From positions 1 through 25,621 of the forward strand of contig DAAJ01000008.1 in NCBI GenBank assembly GCA_001701115.1: a stretch of DNA of 25,621 nt, given 5' to 3'. This document shows, in pieces, positions 1 through 6,735 of this stretch (position 1 is the first letter of the stretch; each line of letters starts with the position of its first letter). Under the pieces are notes generated by a model. The model was given only the letters and a program-made list of their open reading frames with translations, searched no databases and had not been told where the DNA came from. Made by a program: the position numbers and the translations under genes. The stretch is from Bacteroidales bacterium GP2. GTDB lineage: Bacteria > Bacteroidota > Bacteroidia > Bacteroidales > Muribaculaceae.

Positions 1-190
1 ACGTCTCCGACGTACCTCACCGTTAGGATGTGTCGGAGACACGTCAGTCGTTTAAGCCCTACACGATATGCGCAGCATTGAGTGTAGGGACAGCATCGGG
101 CTTGCATCAAAATGAGCCTTGGAAAGGCGATGTCATCCTCACTCAACATCGGGAACGTGCGCCGGATGAGACCCGGACACAAGCCGGGTA
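1..190. other. Intergenic block rich in inverted repeats
   Basis: No gene is seen here; the stretch is instead packed with inverted repeats. A 9-bp perfect repeat pairs 3-11 (gtctccgac) with 32-40. An 8-bp perfect repeat pairs 57-64 (ccctacac) with 82-89. A broken 9-bp stem pairs 94-102 with 115-118 and 128-132. A competing 6-bp stem pairs 128-133 with 146-151. A 6-bp stem pairs 171-176 with 184-189. Such density suggests a structured RNA end, an intergenic palindromic repeat or a terminator region for the minus-strand operon that ends at 191. No T-run follows any stem, so a classical intrinsic terminator is not supported. The window edge cuts the region. Confidence 0.5.
171..189 (-). terminator. 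Hairpin directly after the Sel1 gene stop codon
   Basis: A 6-bp GC-rich stem (acccgg 171-176, ccgggt 184-189) with a 7-nt loop starts right after the stop codon of the Sel1-repeat gene, read on the minus strand. There is no following run of T, so it may stabilise the mRNA 3' end or assist termination rather than act alone. This is a weak call. Confidence 0.3.
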
Positions 191-1090
191 TCAGTCCTCT
201 TCAATAGAGCAGTCGGGTTCTTCCGCCCACTGCTTTTCACGTGCCATATCACTGAGTTTTTTCCACATCTGCAACTCGTGCTCACATCTGAGGCGTTCCC
301 ATTCATCTTTTTCTGTATCAGAGAGATTTTTCAGCTGCTCTTCATATAGGAAAGCCAATGCCGACGCCCCTCTCCAGTCGCCAAGATCAAAAGCTAATTC
401 CCAATATAAGCGTGCCATCATCGTACCATCCTCATCATCTTTCACCCCAATATTGTCCATATAGCACCACCCGAGACGATACATATATTCCTCCGGGTTA
501 AAATCACTTGCGACGCTTGTCCACCGAAATAGTTTTTCTTCAAGACCATCCATCTTGTAGCCATCCGGATGTTCATCCTCATACTCCTTCTGGTCCCAAT
601 AGTAGTCGCAAAGCTTACAAGCAGCGTCCATTTTCTTATCACCTATTGCCTCATAATGCTCAATGGCAATTTCCGGGTCACCGCCACGAGCCATATCCAT
701 AAAAAAGTCTCCGAGCCATAGATGAGCCGCGGTCGACCAATAACCATTGGTTTCAGCACAAAGTTCATAAAACCGCTCGGCATCATAGTGGTCGTACTTC
801 TGCCGTGGTCCACCTTCAGCCTGATCGGGAGTCTCGGCATTATCGCACATATACCCGAGCATAATGTACCCAAGCCCGTCGTGACCCTCCAGTGCCGCCT
901 TTTCCGCAAGTTCAAAGCATTTATCCATGTCTGGTTGCACCCCGATGCCGTCATGGTACATCAGAGCGAGCAATCCTGTACTTTCCGGAGTGACCGGTGC
1001 GGCAAGGACTAATTCCGCCGCCTTGTTTTTAGCTTCCGTACTCTCATTCCCGGCATTCAGGATAGAGTAAAATTCATCTGTCAGGCTCAT
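191..1090 (-). CDS. Sel1-like repeat protein, last gene of the signalling cluster
   Basis: Acidic 299-residue protein without signal peptide or membrane segment, so probably cytoplasmic. Residues about 36-70 form a clear Sel1-like repeat (a small-residue helix, then YHDGIGVQPD, then CFELAEKAALEG). Further degenerate repeats follow around 72-145 and 200-255 (LGWCYMDNIGV...ARLYWELAFDLGD). Sel1/TPR-like solenoids usually act as protein-protein scaffolds; the partner here is not evident. The C-terminus is highly charged (ends EPDCSIEED). It lies 38 bp after the stop of the 234-residue gene and follows the same direction, but a good Bacteroidetes promoter sits in that gap, so it can be expressed both with and apart from the cluster. 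Family call firm, function unknown. Confidence 0.85.
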   Translation of the reverse strand: MSLTDEFYSILNAGNESTEAKNKAAELVLAAPVTPESTGLLALMYHDGIGVQPDMDKCFELAEKAALEGHDGLGYIMLGYMCDNAETPDQAEGGPRQKYDHYDAERFYELCAETNGYWSTAAHLWLGDFFMDMARGGDPEIAIEHYEAIGDKKMDAACKLCDYYWDQKEYEDEHPDGYKMDGLEEKLFRWTSVASDFNPEEYMYRLGWCYMDNIGVKDDEDGTMMARLYWELAFDLGDWRGASALAFLYEEQLKNLSDTEKDEWERLRCEHELQMWKKLSDMAREKQWAEEPDCSIEED

Positions 1091-1106
1091 AAGTAAAATT
1101 AGGCTA

Positions 1107-1137
1107 CAAATTTATAATTTAATACAGCTCAGTCAAA
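1107..1137 (-). promoter_or_regulatory. Bacteroidetes-type promoter for the Sel1 gene
   Basis: On the minus strand, TTTG (1134-1137) is followed after exactly 19 bp by TAAATTTG (1107-1114), matching the Bacteroidetes sigma-ABfr pattern TTTG/TAnnTTTG. The ATG at 1090 lies 16 bp downstream of the -7 element, implying a very short leader. The -33 element lies just inside the 3' end of the upstream gene, whose stop codon is 1129-1131. Confidence 0.6.
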
Positions 1138-1833
1138 AATAACCCGCGGATTCATTTCATGCGGAGTACGCCAGTTTATTCCATATTTCTTTTTAATCAA
1201 ATCTTTTTTCTTGCTCCAGTATTTGAAACAGAATCCCATGCCACGGTGCTCATCGGCAAATATCGCGTCCAGTTCATCAGTTACATCATAAAAAATATAT
1301 TCCCATTCCCAGGTGTATTCAACGGGGTCACTCCGGAGATGCCCGATAGTAGGGTCGGCTATAAGCTCAAGAAGCTGCCGGGAAGTAAACATCGATTCAA
1401 GGATTGCCGTCAGTTCCTCCTGCGGCTTATGCGTTTCACTTGGCTCAAGAAGAATATCGAGTTTTACAAGTGTTTCCGCTTCATACCGGTACTCCGCCAT
1501 ATCCTCACCAGACCTGTGCGCTATTACAATCAATTGCGCAAGCAAATCACGCAACAGATGGCTATATGCAGTCATCTCCACTGCATCAATCATGCGCGGA
1601 AGCACCTCAAGCGCCACCTCGTCAATCTCCTTGTTGCTGTCAAGGATATCCCTTACAAGAATGCCATACTCCCTTACAGGACGGAATCTGTGGTCTTTCA
1701 CATCCTCTTCGGCGAGCATCACGGCACCACATATAAGCTCGGAATCACGCTCATTGCCGCTCTCCTGCTCAAGAAGCGATGCCATTATGTTTTCAATGTC
1801 CTGCCTGGACAGCCCTTTTTCTTCCTCTGCCAT
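1129..1833 (-). CDS. Unrecognised 234-residue helical protein of the signalling cluster
   Basis: I do not recognise a family. The 234-residue product is acidic in its N-terminal two thirds, with long stretches that look alpha-helical (residues about 5-165), then an aromatic segment rich in W/Y/F (EYTWEWEYIFYDV, about 172-184) and a basic lysine-rich tail (KYWSKKKDLIKKKYG). There is no signal peptide, membrane segment or cysteine cluster. The start lies 4 bp after the stop of the SH3/membrane gene, so translation is probably coupled. Its position at the end of a kinase-phosphatase-FHA-AAA+ operon suggests an effector, adaptor or substrate of that system, by context only. An open frame on the opposite strand over this gene is rejected because this one fits the operon. 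Confidence 0.8.
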   Translation of the reverse strand: MAEEEKGLSRQDIENIMASLLEQESGNERDSELICGAVMLAEEDVKDHRFRPVREYGILVRDILDSNKEIDEVALEVLPRMIDAVEMTAYSHLLRDLLAQLIVIAHRSGEDMAEYRYEAETLVKLDILLEPSETHKPQEELTAILESMFTSRQLLELIADPTIGHLRSDPVEYTWEWEYIFYDVTDELDAIFADEHRGMGFCFKYWSKKKDLIKKKYGINWRTPHEMNPRVIFD

Positions 1834-1837
1834 ACTC

Positions 1838-3079
1838 TTACTTCATCCTATAGGTGTGACCGTCGTCACCTTTGACATTTCCATATATATCTTTGGTTCC
1901 GGTGACTTTGCGCCCGTCGGAAGTATAACCGGTGACACGCTCACCGCCAAACAACGCGCCGCCGACTCCGGCTATGAGCGCCCCACCGACAGCAACCACC
2001 ACTATAACAGCAATAATAAGAATCACAAGATACAAGCCAAGGATTGAAAGCGATACGGCAAGCCCGACAGATGCAGCAATATAGTAAACCAGAATAGCCA
2101 ACGCCCCGATGATTTTACCTTTCGACACCAGGTAACCTGCGCCAACAAGAGCTGCGGCAACAAGAGACAGGTATATCCAGAAGTAGAACTCGAGCCCCCA
2201 TGTGTTGCCGGTAAAGGCATCAACGAGTACAAGCACGAGCGACACCACAGCAAGTAGCGCAGGCAATCCGATAAGGTAATTAGTCCACTCACCGTCAATA
2301 TCTGGAGCACTGCCGATAGACTTGTTGAGCGCATTAAAGCCATTTTCAGAAGCATCCATTATGCACGCCCAGCCGGCATAGAACATAAGGTATTGGATTC
2401 CCAGAAACACCCCCAAGCCAAGAAAGCCGAGAATAGCATACCCCCACCCTACACAACTTGGCATGAAAAACCATAGCGGGTGGGCATCCATTGCAAGGAG
2501 ATAGATTATTTCGGCAACCGATGCAACGGCAAGGCATATCGGAAATACAAAAATGATAGCCTTTTGAAATGGTTTCCAGAAAGCACTGACAGCAAGCATT
2601 ACAGCACCCAAGCCAAGGCTTCCCATAATAATCCATAGCCATGAGGAGGGATCTACCGGCAGGTTCATAGCCCATGTGTTCCACTTCACCAAAGATTTCG
2701 GGAAAGCAGCCATTTCTTCAGGCGCTTCATCTACGATAGGAAATATGGAGTCACCCGGAGCAGCTTTCACTGGCATGACGGCATCACTGTAGCAGTAGCC
2801 TTTTACTCCGTGGTACACAATAGGGAGCATGCGGTAGCCACTCTCTCCATGCTCTACAAGAAACGCCTCCGTGTTCTCACCGGCATAGAGGGTGTCACCT
2901 CTTTGCAGGGACATAAGTGTCTTATCAGCCTTTATCTGGTCCGAATTGTCGCGTGGAGTAGTGTGTATCGATGTCTCCTTACGCATTACTTTATACATTT
3001 TGTTGGTGCCGGCAAAAGCATAAAATCCGGCAAACATTGCTACTAACGCAACAATTGACAGCAAAATCCTCTTCTTCAT
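1838..3079 (-). CDS. Membrane protein with N-terminal SH3-like domain and about nine TM helices
   Basis: The 413-residue product starts with a signal-anchor or signal peptide (MKKRILLSIVALVAMFAGF). Residues about 28-105 resemble a bacterial SH3-like domain (KVMRKETSIHTTPRD..., RGDTLYAGE, GVKGYCYSD), expected in the periplasm. About nine hydrophobic helices follow, around residues 146-168, 174-197, 203-222, 224-242, 268-290, 297-318, 323-342, 344-364 and 365-380. A glycine-rich polar tail (GYTSDGRKV...DIYGNVKGDDGHTYR) ends the protein. No transporter or enzyme family is recognised. It is 15 bp downstream of the PP2C gene and 4 bp upstream of the next gene. A role as the envelope sensor or target of the kinase/phosphatase circuit is inference. 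Confidence 0.85.
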   Translation of the reverse strand: MKKRILLSIVALVAMFAGFYAFAGTNKMYKVMRKETSIHTTPRDNSDQIKADKTLMSLQRGDTLYAGENTEAFLVEHGESGYRMLPIVYHGVKGYCYSDAVMPVKAAPGDSIFPIVDEAPEEMAAFPKSLVKWNTWAMNLPVDPSSWLWIIMGSLGLGAVMLAVSAFWKPFQKAIIFVFPICLAVASVAEIIYLLAMDAHPLWFFMPSCVGWGYAILGFLGLGVFLGIQYLMFYAGWACIMDASENGFNALNKSIGSAPDIDGEWTNYLIGLPALLAVVSLVLVLVDAFTGNTWGLEFYFWIYLSLVAAALVGAGYLVSKGKIIGALAILVYYIAASVGLAVSLSILGLYLVILIIAVIVVVAVGGALIAGVGGALFGGERVTGYTSDGRKVTGTKDIYGNVKGDDGHTYRMK

Positions 3080-3094
3080 ATCTATGATTGTTTT

Positions 3095-3814
3095 TTAATT
3101 ATTATCCTCCAAAAGAGCAGCTATAATAAAAGTTATATTATCCTCACCACCGGCATTTTTTGCTGCTGACAGCAACGCTTCCGCCCCTGAAGGGAGCAAA
3201 GCTTCTATCTCATCATCCGGCAGCATATCACTGAGACCGTCCGAACATACCAGCACAATGTCATCAGGCAGAAGCATATTCGACACATCCTTCACATCGG
3301 CAAAAAAATCCTTTTCAAGCCCGAAGCAGTTGTAGATTATATTTGAGGGATAGTCCGGATTTCTGGTAAGTTCCTTCATCGAGTGGTCGGTGGTCAGTTG
3401 CCTCAGTATTCCGTCACGCAAACGGTACACACGGCTGTCGCCGATATTGAACATCAACGCTTTGGCGTCCTCTCCGAAATGCAGACCGGTGAGAGTGGTG
3501 CCCATATCATTGAAATTCAACGATTTTGCCCTTGCAAGAACCACCTCATTTGTTACGGCAGCCCAACTCTTGAAGGAATCCGCCGTGAAGTCGCCATCCT
3601 CACAGAAGTCTATCAGCTGGTCTGCAACCATTTCAGAGGCAATCTCACCACCCTCGTATCCCCCCATGCCGTCGGCAACAGCAACGAGCAAAGGAGCCGC
3701 GCACTCGCAGGACAACGCTTTGTCACGGATTTTCTTTCCGCCCACAATTGCAATATCCTCATTGTTGGCGCGCACTACACCCACATCGCTTACTGCCTCA
3801 ATCTTTATTCTCAT
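3095..3814 (-). CDS. PP2C-family Ser/Thr protein phosphatase
   Basis: The protein removes phosphate from Ser/Thr residues in a metal-dependent reaction. All hallmark motifs of bacterial PP2C (PPM) phosphatases are present in 239 residues, the usual length for a single soluble domain. They are NNEDIA (E19, D20), AVADGMGGYEGGE (D48, G49), MGTTLTG, FNIGDSRVYRLRDG, LTTDHS, VLVCSDGLSDML (D192) and GGEDNITFI (D225). The metal-binding aspartates are intact, so it should be active. It has no signal peptide or membrane helix and should be cytoplasmic. Its ATG overlaps the stop of the FHA gene by 4 bp, indicating coupled translation. The kinase three genes upstream is the obvious partner; phosphatase, FHA reader and kinase together form a reversible switch. 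Confidence 0.97.
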   Translation of the reverse strand: MRIKIEAVSDVGVVRANNEDIAIVGGKKIRDKALSCECAAPLLVAVADGMGGYEGGEIASEMVADQLIDFCEDGDFTADSFKSWAAVTNEVVLARAKSLNFNDMGTTLTGLHFGEDAKALMFNIGDSRVYRLRDGILRQLTTDHSMKELTRNPDYPSNIIYNCFGLEKDFFADVKDVSNMLLPDDIVLVCSDGLSDMLPDDEIEALLPSGAEALLSAAKNAGGEDNITFIIAALLEDNN

Positions 3815-4218
3815 TGCACCTCAAAGAGATATGTTCCCAAATCAATCACATCGCCGGACTTGAATTCATGCGGCTTGAAAGGCACAAGGCAGTCATCGTT
3901 GACGTATGTGCCATTTGAGGAATCAAGGTCCTCAATCATCCACTTACCATCTTTGCACGTTACCCGCGCATGAGTTCCTGACACGCAGTCAAACTGACCT
4001 AATGTATCGGTATAATCGCCCTCCACACGACCCAGAATGGTGTCTGGTCGGAGCACGAGCATGGCACGCCCGTCAATCTGCTTAAGGCGCATCACATTCC
4101 CTTTTCCTGTTCCGCTATGACCTATCTTCTGCCCGGAAACAAAGGGTGTTCCGCATTGGTCGCAATATTTGCCTTCAGGCACAGTGGCGCCGCAGGCACG
4201 GCATTTCTTAAAATTCAT
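3811..4218 (-). CDS. Zinc-ribbon plus FHA domain protein
   Basis: FHA domains bind phosphothreonine peptides. This 135-residue protein has a CxxC...CxxC zinc ribbon at its start (Cys 6, 9, 19, 22), a short linker with the motif KIGHSGTGKG (31-40), and an FHA domain at about 52-135. The phosphate-binding residues are visible: G63-R64, S80 and H83 (SGTHAR), and N102 in DSSNGTYVN. It is therefore likely a functional phosphothreonine reader. The linker motif recurs almost exactly near the N-terminus of the kinase encoded upstream. The gene begins 6 bp after the AAA+ gene and overlaps the phosphatase gene by 4 bp. Likely job: to bind the phosphorylated kinase or its targets and connect them with the other zinc-ribbon proteins. 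Confidence 0.95.
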   Translation of the reverse strand: MNFKKCRACGATVPEGKYCDQCGTPFVSGQKIGHSGTGKGNVMRLKQIDGRAMLVLRPDTILGRVEGDYTDTLGQFDCVSGTHARVTCKDGKWMIEDLDSSNGTYVNDDCLVPFKPHEFKSGDVIDLGTYLFEVQ

Positions 4219-4224
4219 TCTGCT

Positions 4225-6735
4225 TTATTCTTTAGGAATGTCCTCAGCATCAAAAGTAAACAGCACCGAATCATCGGGCACTTCATCACCTATGCCGTAA
4301 ATCTCGGCAAGACGTTCACTCTGGCGCTCAATAGTCTGGCTCAACACATTGTTTGCAACTCCTGCGTTGCCGAAATTAGGTCCTTTGTGGTCCACAAGGT
4401 ACTCCATGTACTCAAGCATCCTCTTTTCAGCTTCGGGTGTAAGCTCAAACCCTTTTGCATGAGCCGAACGGCGGAATATCTCCGCAAGCTGCTCCGCATT
4501 ATAATCGTCAATATGGATTCTATGGGAGAACCTGCGCTTCATGCCCGGATTTGAATTTTCAAGGAACCATTCGATTTCGCGTGGATAACCCGCAATCACA
4601 GTAATGAATTTTCCTGCATCGTTGGTCAGGCGCGACATCAACGCTTCAACCGCTTCAAGCCCATGCTGGTCATTGTCATGCCCTGAAGGCTTGTAAAGAT
4701 TGTACGCCTCATCAATGAAGAGAATGCCGCCCATAGCTTCATCTACAGCCTTGTTCATATTGGTTGCGCCCGAATTGACGTATGAGGTCACAAGGGTTTT
4801 GCGTTCACGCTCCACCAACCTGTCGGTAGGCAGCACTCCCATAGCCTTGAATACCTCCCCGAGGCGTTTTGCTACCGTGGTCTTGCCTGTTCCAGGATTG
4901 CCTGTTATGGCTATATGGATATTCTGGAGGGTAACGTCGCCTCTGCCGCTCTCCATGCGCTTGCGGTCAAAGTTCACGCGGTTTGCTATACGCTTTATCT
5001 GGTCCTTTACATCCGCCATGCCGACAAGGTCATCGAATTTAGCCATGATTTCCGCAACGCTCTTAGGCTTTGTGTCCTCGCTTTCAATATCAGCCATTAT
5101 AATCGTTTTTGAATCTGCCTCTCCACCGGATGCTATTCGCGATGCAAGCCGGCTCAACGCCTTATTGAAAGTGTTGCGCACCTCACGGGCATTGCCGAAA
5201 TCACGGGGGCGCTTCAGGTACATGGATTTGAAGAATACGGCAATACCGCTTTCGGCATCCTCTGATAGCCTGTAACCTTTGCCCTTAACAAGGCGGCGGA
5301 AAATTTCTTCCAGCTCCTCAGCCCTGTAATCACGGAAATTGATTACTTCGCTGAAACGGGATGCTATGCCGGAATTTGCCTGGCAGAACTCACCCATCTC
5401 CTTGGTATAACCGGCAAGGATGAGAACAAGCCTTCCACGCCTGTCCTCAGCGAGTTTAATCATTTCATTTATAGCTTCCTGACCGAAGGGATCGCGTTCA
5501 TCTGTTTTCAAGGCGTATGCCTCGTCAATGAACAGCACCCCACCTTCGGCACGATCAAATGCCGCCTTGACAAGCGGAGCGGTATGACCCAGGTACTGAC
5601 CGACAAGGTCACTGCGCGACACCTCTACAAGCTGTCCTACAGGGAGCACTCCCATGGCATTTAGCGCGTCGGCAAAAAGGCGTGCCATCGTCGTCTTTCC
5701 AGTGCCTGGATTTCCAAGGAACATATAGTGCTGCAACAACGAGGCGGAACTCTCGCCGGATGCCTTGGCAAGCCTTATTCGCGCCGCAATATCGGAAACA
5801 GCCTGTTTAATTTCATCTACACCGACAAATTTGTCAAAATCGCCCATCACCTCGTCAAATGACCTCGGCACAAATTCCTTGCCCGGAACATGCTCAGGCA
5901 AAATCTGCAAAACACCGTTGACCGAGGATGCCGTTACCGCAGCTGTCCTGATTATTTCACGTGACTTCTTCACTGCCGTGTGTGCATTGCCGAAAGTCGA
6001 GCTTGTGTCACGCTTCATCTCTATCAGTACCCTGTTCAGCTTATCTTTTGCTTCGGGGGTGAGTTCCGCATTATAGTCGCGCTTAAGTATTTCACAACAT
6101 ATTTGCCCGACCTCTTCTACTGTTGGGACATCGGTCTCAAACATGAATGTGAATGCGTCACGGTAAATAGCATGACGCGCCATATATGACTCAAACTCAT
6201 CATCGGCTGTAAACACCACTACCCTCTTTACAGAATCATCTGCGGCATCCTCCTTTATAGCCTCTGTGAGGTTTTCAAGTACAACCTCCTTATCATAGTC
6301 CTCCTTGTCACGAGGAAGCAACTTGTTTACACGATCCACCACAAGCACGCCTTCAACAGAATCATCAATGGCTTTCTTTGATTCATCGCTTCCCCAATCG
6401 TCAGCATCAACGGTCACCACCTTGTCGAGTGATATGATTCCAGCTTCTTTTAGCGCCTTGGCAAGCGCCTCAGCAAAAGCGGTCTTGCCGGTTCCTGTAG
6501 CGCCTGTTATCATCATGTCGAAAGGCACACGGATACGTTTGCCTCCGACTACCCTGCTGTTTACCGCCTTTGCCTGGGCAATCTGCGCCCTTACGGCAGC
6601 CTTCATCTCATCCATGCCAACGAGAGTATCGAATGCGTCCCCTTTTCCAGCGCTTACGGCGAGGGATTCTCCACATTCCCGGCAGAATTTTGCGAGGTCA
6701 CGGTTTTCAAAACCGCATTTATTACAAGTTTTCAT
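4225..6735 (-). CDS. Zinc-ribbon protein with three tandem AAA+ (CbxX/CfqX-like) domains
   Basis: An 836-residue soluble ATPase. A zinc ribbon (Cys 4, 7, 18, 21) precedes three AAA+ modules at about 35-275, 295-545 and 560-830. Modules 2 and 3 have complete Walker A (GNPGTGKT, K347 and K618) and Walker B (LFIDEAY, D404/E405 and D675/E676) and arginine-finger candidates (R460; R734/R735). Module 1 keeps Walker A (GATGTGKT, K84) but has VLVVDRVN at Walker B, with R135 replacing the catalytic Glu, so it probably binds but does not hydrolyse ATP. Each module carries an FGNA motif (248, 513 and near 785), typical of the CbxX/CfqX family, to which the Rubisco activase CbbX and the EccA proteins of ESX secretion belong. 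Its ATG overlaps the kinase stop by 4 bp. Inferred role: remodelling a phosphorylated or zinc-ribbon partner. Confidence 0.93.
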   Translation of the reverse strand: MKTCNKCGFENRDLAKFCRECGESLAVSAGKGDAFDTLVGMDEMKAAVRAQIAQAKAVNSRVVGGKRIRVPFDMMITGATGTGKTAFAEALAKALKEAGIISLDKVVTVDADDWGSDESKKAIDDSVEGVLVVDRVNKLLPRDKEDYDKEVVLENLTEAIKEDAADDSVKRVVVFTADDEFESYMARHAIYRDAFTFMFETDVPTVEEVGQICCEILKRDYNAELTPEAKDKLNRVLIEMKRDTSSTFGNAHTAVKKSREIIRTAAVTASSVNGVLQILPEHVPGKEFVPRSFDEVMGDFDKFVGVDEIKQAVSDIAARIRLAKASGESSASLLQHYMFLGNPGTGKTTMARLFADALNAMGVLPVGQLVEVSRSDLVGQYLGHTAPLVKAAFDRAEGGVLFIDEAYALKTDERDPFGQEAINEMIKLAEDRRGRLVLILAGYTKEMGEFCQANSGIASRFSEVINFRDYRAEELEEIFRRLVKGKGYRLSEDAESGIAVFFKSMYLKRPRDFGNAREVRNTFNKALSRLASRIASGGEADSKTIIMADIESEDTKPKSVAEIMAKFDDLVGMADVKDQIKRIANRVNFDRKRMESGRGDVTLQNIHIAITGNPGTGKTTVAKRLGEVFKAMGVLPTDRLVERERKTLVTSYVNSGATNMNKAVDEAMGGILFIDEAYNLYKPSGHDNDQHGLEAVEALMSRLTNDAGKFITVIAGYPREIEWFLENSNPGMKRRFSHRIHIDDYNAEQLAEIFRRSAHAKGFELTPEAEKRMLEYMEYLVDHKGPNFGNAGVANNVLSQTIERQSERLAEIYGIGDEVPDDSVLFTFDAEDIPKE

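Noticed and set aside
1159..2047. Long plus-strand open frames opposite the 234-residue and SH3/membrane genes
   Set aside because: They lie antisense to genes that fit the operon by spacing and orientation. Their translations are rich in Ser/Arg/Leu without domain structure, as expected for the reverse of a coding strand.
3383..3973. Plus-strand open frames opposite the PP2C and FHA genes
   Set aside because: The minus-strand frame has all PP2C and FHA motifs, so these are shadows.
4098..4132. SGTGKG in the FHA protein as a nucleotide-binding P-loop
   Set aside because: There is no preceding beta strand and following helix of a P-loop domain. It sits in a linker between zinc ribbon and FHA domain, and the same motif is in an unstructured part of the kinase.
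4700..5275. 191-residue plus-strand frame opposite the AAA+ gene
   Set aside because: It covers the Walker motifs of modules 2 and 3 in reverse and has no domain of its own.
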